This document shows, piece after piece, positions 6,848 through 7,887 of a stretch of 7,887 nt of DNA. The stretch spans positions 1 to 7,887 of the forward strand of contig JBAQYG010000009.1 in NCBI GenBank assembly GCA_049299915.1. The letters are read 5' to 3'. Positions within the stretch are counted from its first letter, which is position 1; every line of letters starts with the position of its first letter. This DNA is from JAVHQB01 sp049299915 (GTDB lineage: Bacteria; Patescibacteriota; Minisyncoccia; UBA6257; JAVHQB01). The notes under the pieces were generated by a model. The model worked only from the letters and a program-made list of their open reading frames with translations. It did no database searches and was not told the origin of the DNA. The position numbers and the translations under genes are program-made.

Positions 6848-7519
6848 GTATATAGAAGTATTGTTCAACTGATTAGGAATTTTCCCTTTCAAAACTGCGT
6901 TTCTAATGGTTTTACTTTGAAAACCATGACGCAGTTTTTTGTTGCCATTTAGAATTTGTTGCCATTTATTGTCTCCCAAATAATAGGGTAAGCTTGACCA
7001 AAAATATTGTTTTACGAGTAGGCACTTTTTATTAACTTTAAATTTTTGAAACAATTTCAATGGTAATAAATGGATCAAAAGAAGAATATTTTTCAGGAAA
7101 ACCTCTTCGATGTAAAAAGATTTAAAAGGACCTCTAAAAATAGGCCCAGAACGTAAATATTTTTTATTATAGTGGAGACTATAGCTGGTTCCTAATTTTT
7201 GCATAAAATCGGAGATACCATGATTTTCTAGTTGCTCAACCACCAGAGAGAAGCAATTGGGTAACAAACAAAAACCAATAATTCTTAGATAACGAGAAGG
7301 TTTATTCTTAATAGTTTTAAAGTAATAATGATATTTAACAGTAGGTAGTTTGAGCTTTAGATAGCGTAATTCAATAGAACAATTTTGATTCAGATAATAG
7401 AGAAGTGAAATAAAATACAAATAATCATCATTATCTCTGAATAGAGTCCTTCGATCTAAGCAACTATTGGAAATATAATAGTAAGAGTTATTATAGAAAT
7501 TTACTTTGCGCTTAGTCAT
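6836..7519 (-). CDS. Degenerate Y1 transposase (RAYT/IS200-like family), HUH motif lost
   Basis: A 227-residue protein with the recognisable frame of the REP-associated/IS200-type Y1 transposases, which normally cut single-stranded DNA with a metal-bound HUH motif and a tyrosine. Visible family segments are SNSCLDRRTLFRDNDDYLYF (17-36), GFCLLPNCFSLVV (82-94), FMQKLGTSYSLHYNKKY (105-121), SGPIFRGPFKS (124-134), IHLLP (149-153) and WSSLPYYLG (174-182). At the usual LMPNHFHLL position the two metal-binding histidines are Cys89 and Ser91, each at least two base changes from a His codon. The Asn of IHLNP is Leu152, and the Arg of the GRFK motif is Pro131. Candidate catalytic tyrosines (113, 117, 121) remain. 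The frame is open throughout, so this could be a domesticated DNA- or RNA-binding protein or a recently dead gene. The last ~30 codons run through a palindrome and into leuS. There is no Shine-Dalgarno, and the start is 10 bp after tRNA terminators. Confidence 0.75.
   Translation of the reverse strand: MTKRKVNFYNNSYYYISNSCLDRRTLFRDNDDYLYFISLLYYLNQNCSIELRYLKLKLPTVKYHYYFKTIKNKPSRYLRIIGFCLLPNCFSLVVEQLENHGISDFMQKLGTSYSLHYNKKYLRSGPIFRGPFKSFYIEEVFLKNILLLIHLLPLKLFQKFKVNKKCLLVKQYFWSSLPYYLGDNKWQQILNGNKKLRHGFQSKTIRNAVLKGKIPNQLNNTSIYLNN
6891..6940 (+). terminator. Large two-part hairpin, probable leuS terminator inside the convergent gene
   Basis: The outer 10-bp stem AAAACTGCGT (6891-6900) pairs with ACGCAGTTTT (6929-6938). 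The inner 8-bp stem ATGGTTTT (6906-6913) pairs with AAAACCAT (6920-6927) around a 6-nt loop. The two are separated by a 5-nt/1-nt internal bulge. A T6 tract (6935-6940) follows on the plus strand, 44 bp after the leuS stop, so it should end leuS transcripts. On the minus strand it is followed only by T4 and lies within the transposase-like codons (about residues 194-209). Confidence 0.75.
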
Positions 7520-7529
7520 AGGAGCTACT

Positions 7530-7554
7530 AAAAAACAAGAGCAGACGCTCTTGT
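7530..7554 (-). terminator. Rho-independent terminator, distal one downstream of tRNA-Glu
   Basis: Read on the minus strand, ACAAGAGC (7554-7547) pairs perfectly with GCTCTTGT (7542-7535) around a 4-nt loop and ends in a T6 tract (7535-7530). It is the second of two terminators behind tRNA-Glu and ends 10 bp before the start codon of the transposase-like gene. Confidence 0.85.
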
Positions 7555-7569
7555 GTTATTTACCTTAAC

Positions 7570-7600
7570 AAAAAAGAGAACCAGGGAATTGGGCCCTCTT
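7570..7600 (-). terminator. Rho-independent terminator, proximal one downstream of tRNA-Glu
   Basis: Read on the minus strand, AAGAGGGCC (7600-7592) pairs with GGTTCTCTT (7582-7574), a 9-bp stem with two G-U pairs and a 9-nt loop, followed by a T tract to 7570. It lies about 50 bp after the 3' end of tRNA-Glu and probably ends most tRNA transcripts. Confidence 0.7.
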
Positions 7601-7650
7601 GTGAACTGTCGACTAAATTGTATCCTCTTTACCTCCATAAAGATTTCTAG

Positions 7651-7724
7651 TAGCCCCAAAGAGATTTGAACTCTTGTTACCGCCGTGAAAGGGCGATGTC
7701 CTAACCAGGCTAGACGATAGGGCC
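7651..7724 (-). tRNA. tRNA-Glu (anticodon TTC)
   Basis: A complete 74-nt cloverleaf is visible on the minus strand. The acceptor arm GGCCCTA pairs with TGGGGCT, with a G-U at the terminal pair and another at the sixth pair. The D arm is GTC/GAC. The anticodon stem TCGCC/GGCGG encloses the loop CTTTCAC, with anticodon TTC at plus-strand 7687-7689. The T arm AAGAG/CTCTT carries the loop TTCAAAT, and the discriminator base is A. The D-loop start and anticodon arm closely match E. coli tRNA-Glu. No CCA is encoded, so a CCA-adding enzyme is required. Two terminators follow on the same strand. A long open frame across this region on the minus strand (7528-7782) is explained by the tRNA and is not a gene. 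Confidence 0.97.
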
Positions 7725-7733
7725 AACTTCCAA

Positions 7734-7762
7734 ATATTACATAAAAACACCTCAAAAAGCAA
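7734..7762 (-). promoter_or_regulatory. Probable promoter of tRNA-Glu
   Basis: On the minus strand TTGCTT (7762-7757) is separated by 17 nt from TAATAT (7739-7734). Each hexamer matches the sigma-70 type consensus at four of six positions. Transcription would begin near 7727, only a few bases before the mature tRNA 5' end at 7724, which is a usual arrangement for a tRNA gene. Confidence 0.5.
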
Positions 7763-7775
7763 GGGATTTGGCTTG

Positions 7776-7812
7776 TAATCATTATATTTTTAGTGTATAT
7801 TTATAATGATTA
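7776..7812. repeat. Perfect 11-bp inverted repeat over the start of the rightmost gene
   Basis: TAATCATTATA (7776-7786) is exactly complementary to TATAATGATTA (7802-7812), separated by 15 bp. The right arm contains a perfect -10 hexamer TATAAT (7802-7807) and reaches the first base of the ATG at 7812. It could be an operator site in the divergent tRNA/membrane-protein spacer, or a hairpin masking translation starts if transcription begins upstream. Confidence 0.55.
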
Positions 7813-7887
7813 TGGCTTCCGATGAACTAAAATTAGATATTACCTGGAAATCTCTCTGGCGAGTTCTCGCTCTGGGACTTCTTGTGG
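7806..7887 (+). CDS. N-terminus of a probable membrane protein (cut by window edge)
   Basis: An open frame runs from ATG at 7806, or ATG at 7812, to the end of the window, giving about 27 codons. After a short polar start (ASDELKLDITWKSLWR) the residues become hydrophobic (VLALGLLV), which suggests the beginning of a first transmembrane helix. The layout resembles the start of AI-2E family transporters (permease family PF01594), but so little is visible that this is only a guess. There is no Shine-Dalgarno. The perfect TATAAT at 7802-7807 ends 4 nt before the ATG at 7812, so a leaderless or nearly leaderless transcript is possible, which would favour the second ATG. The gene is divergent from tRNA-Glu. 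Confidence 0.6.
   Translation, partial: MIMASDELKLDITWKSLWRVLALGLLV

Noticed and set aside
6836..7519. Complete IS200/IS605 insertion sequence
   Set aside because: No flanking element ends could be identified, no TnpB partner is present, the 3' end overlaps leuS, and the catalytic histidines are missing.
7528..7638. 36-codon minus-strand frame starting at the ATG at 7638, just after tRNA-Glu
   Set aside because: It spans both terminator hairpins and ends in the T tract. The GGAGG lies inside the frame, not before it. It is best explained as tRNA trailer.
7528..7782. 84-residue open frame on the minus strand
   Set aside because: It runs through the tRNA-Glu gene and both terminators, and the translation shows no protein-like pattern.

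Overview
The window looks like a piece of a compact, AT-rich (roughly 35-37% GC by eye) bacterial chromosome. I infer a Patescibacteria/CPR-type genome with moderate confidence. The reasons are a threonyl-tRNA synthetase lacking the N-terminal TGS domain, a DnaE that ends straight after its OB fold, a small secreted protein resembling DUF5667, very short intergenic gaps, few Shine-Dalgarno sequences, and a tRNA gene without an encoded CCA. No single feature proves the phylum. The standard bacterial code fits all genes.

Layout: (1) positions 1-1640, the 3' part of dnaE (replicative DNA polymerase III alpha subunit), followed by a short AT-rich hairpin terminator; (2) 1748-3574, thrS, then 29 bp later a secreted protein of unknown function (3604-4311), closed by a clear Rho-independent terminator (4335-4358); (3) 4385-6847, leuS, whose start codon lies only 26 bp after that terminator; (4) 6836-7519 on the minus strand, convergent with leuS and overlapping its end by 12 bp, a Y1/REP-associated-type (RAYT/IS200-like) transposase relative whose HUH metal-binding motif is replaced by Cys-Phe-Ser; (5) 7651-7724 on the minus strand, tRNA-Glu(TTC), followed on its own strand by two tandem terminators that run up to 10 bp before the transposase-like start codon; (6) from 7806/7812 onwards on the plus strand, the first ~25 codons of a probable membrane protein, divergent from the tRNA.

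Most of the window is information-processing housekeeping: replication, two aminoacyl-tRNA synthetases and a glutamate tRNA. The unusual part is 6836-7560. Here a transposase-like protein keeps a full open frame but has lost the residues needed for HUH chemistry. A large imperfect palindrome that looks like the leuS terminator lies inside its C-terminal codons. The gene sits directly behind tRNA terminators with no room for an ordinary promoter. I read this as a possible domesticated or decaying RAYT-like gene. I found no CRISPR array, toxin-antitoxin pair, phage gene or complete insertion sequence.
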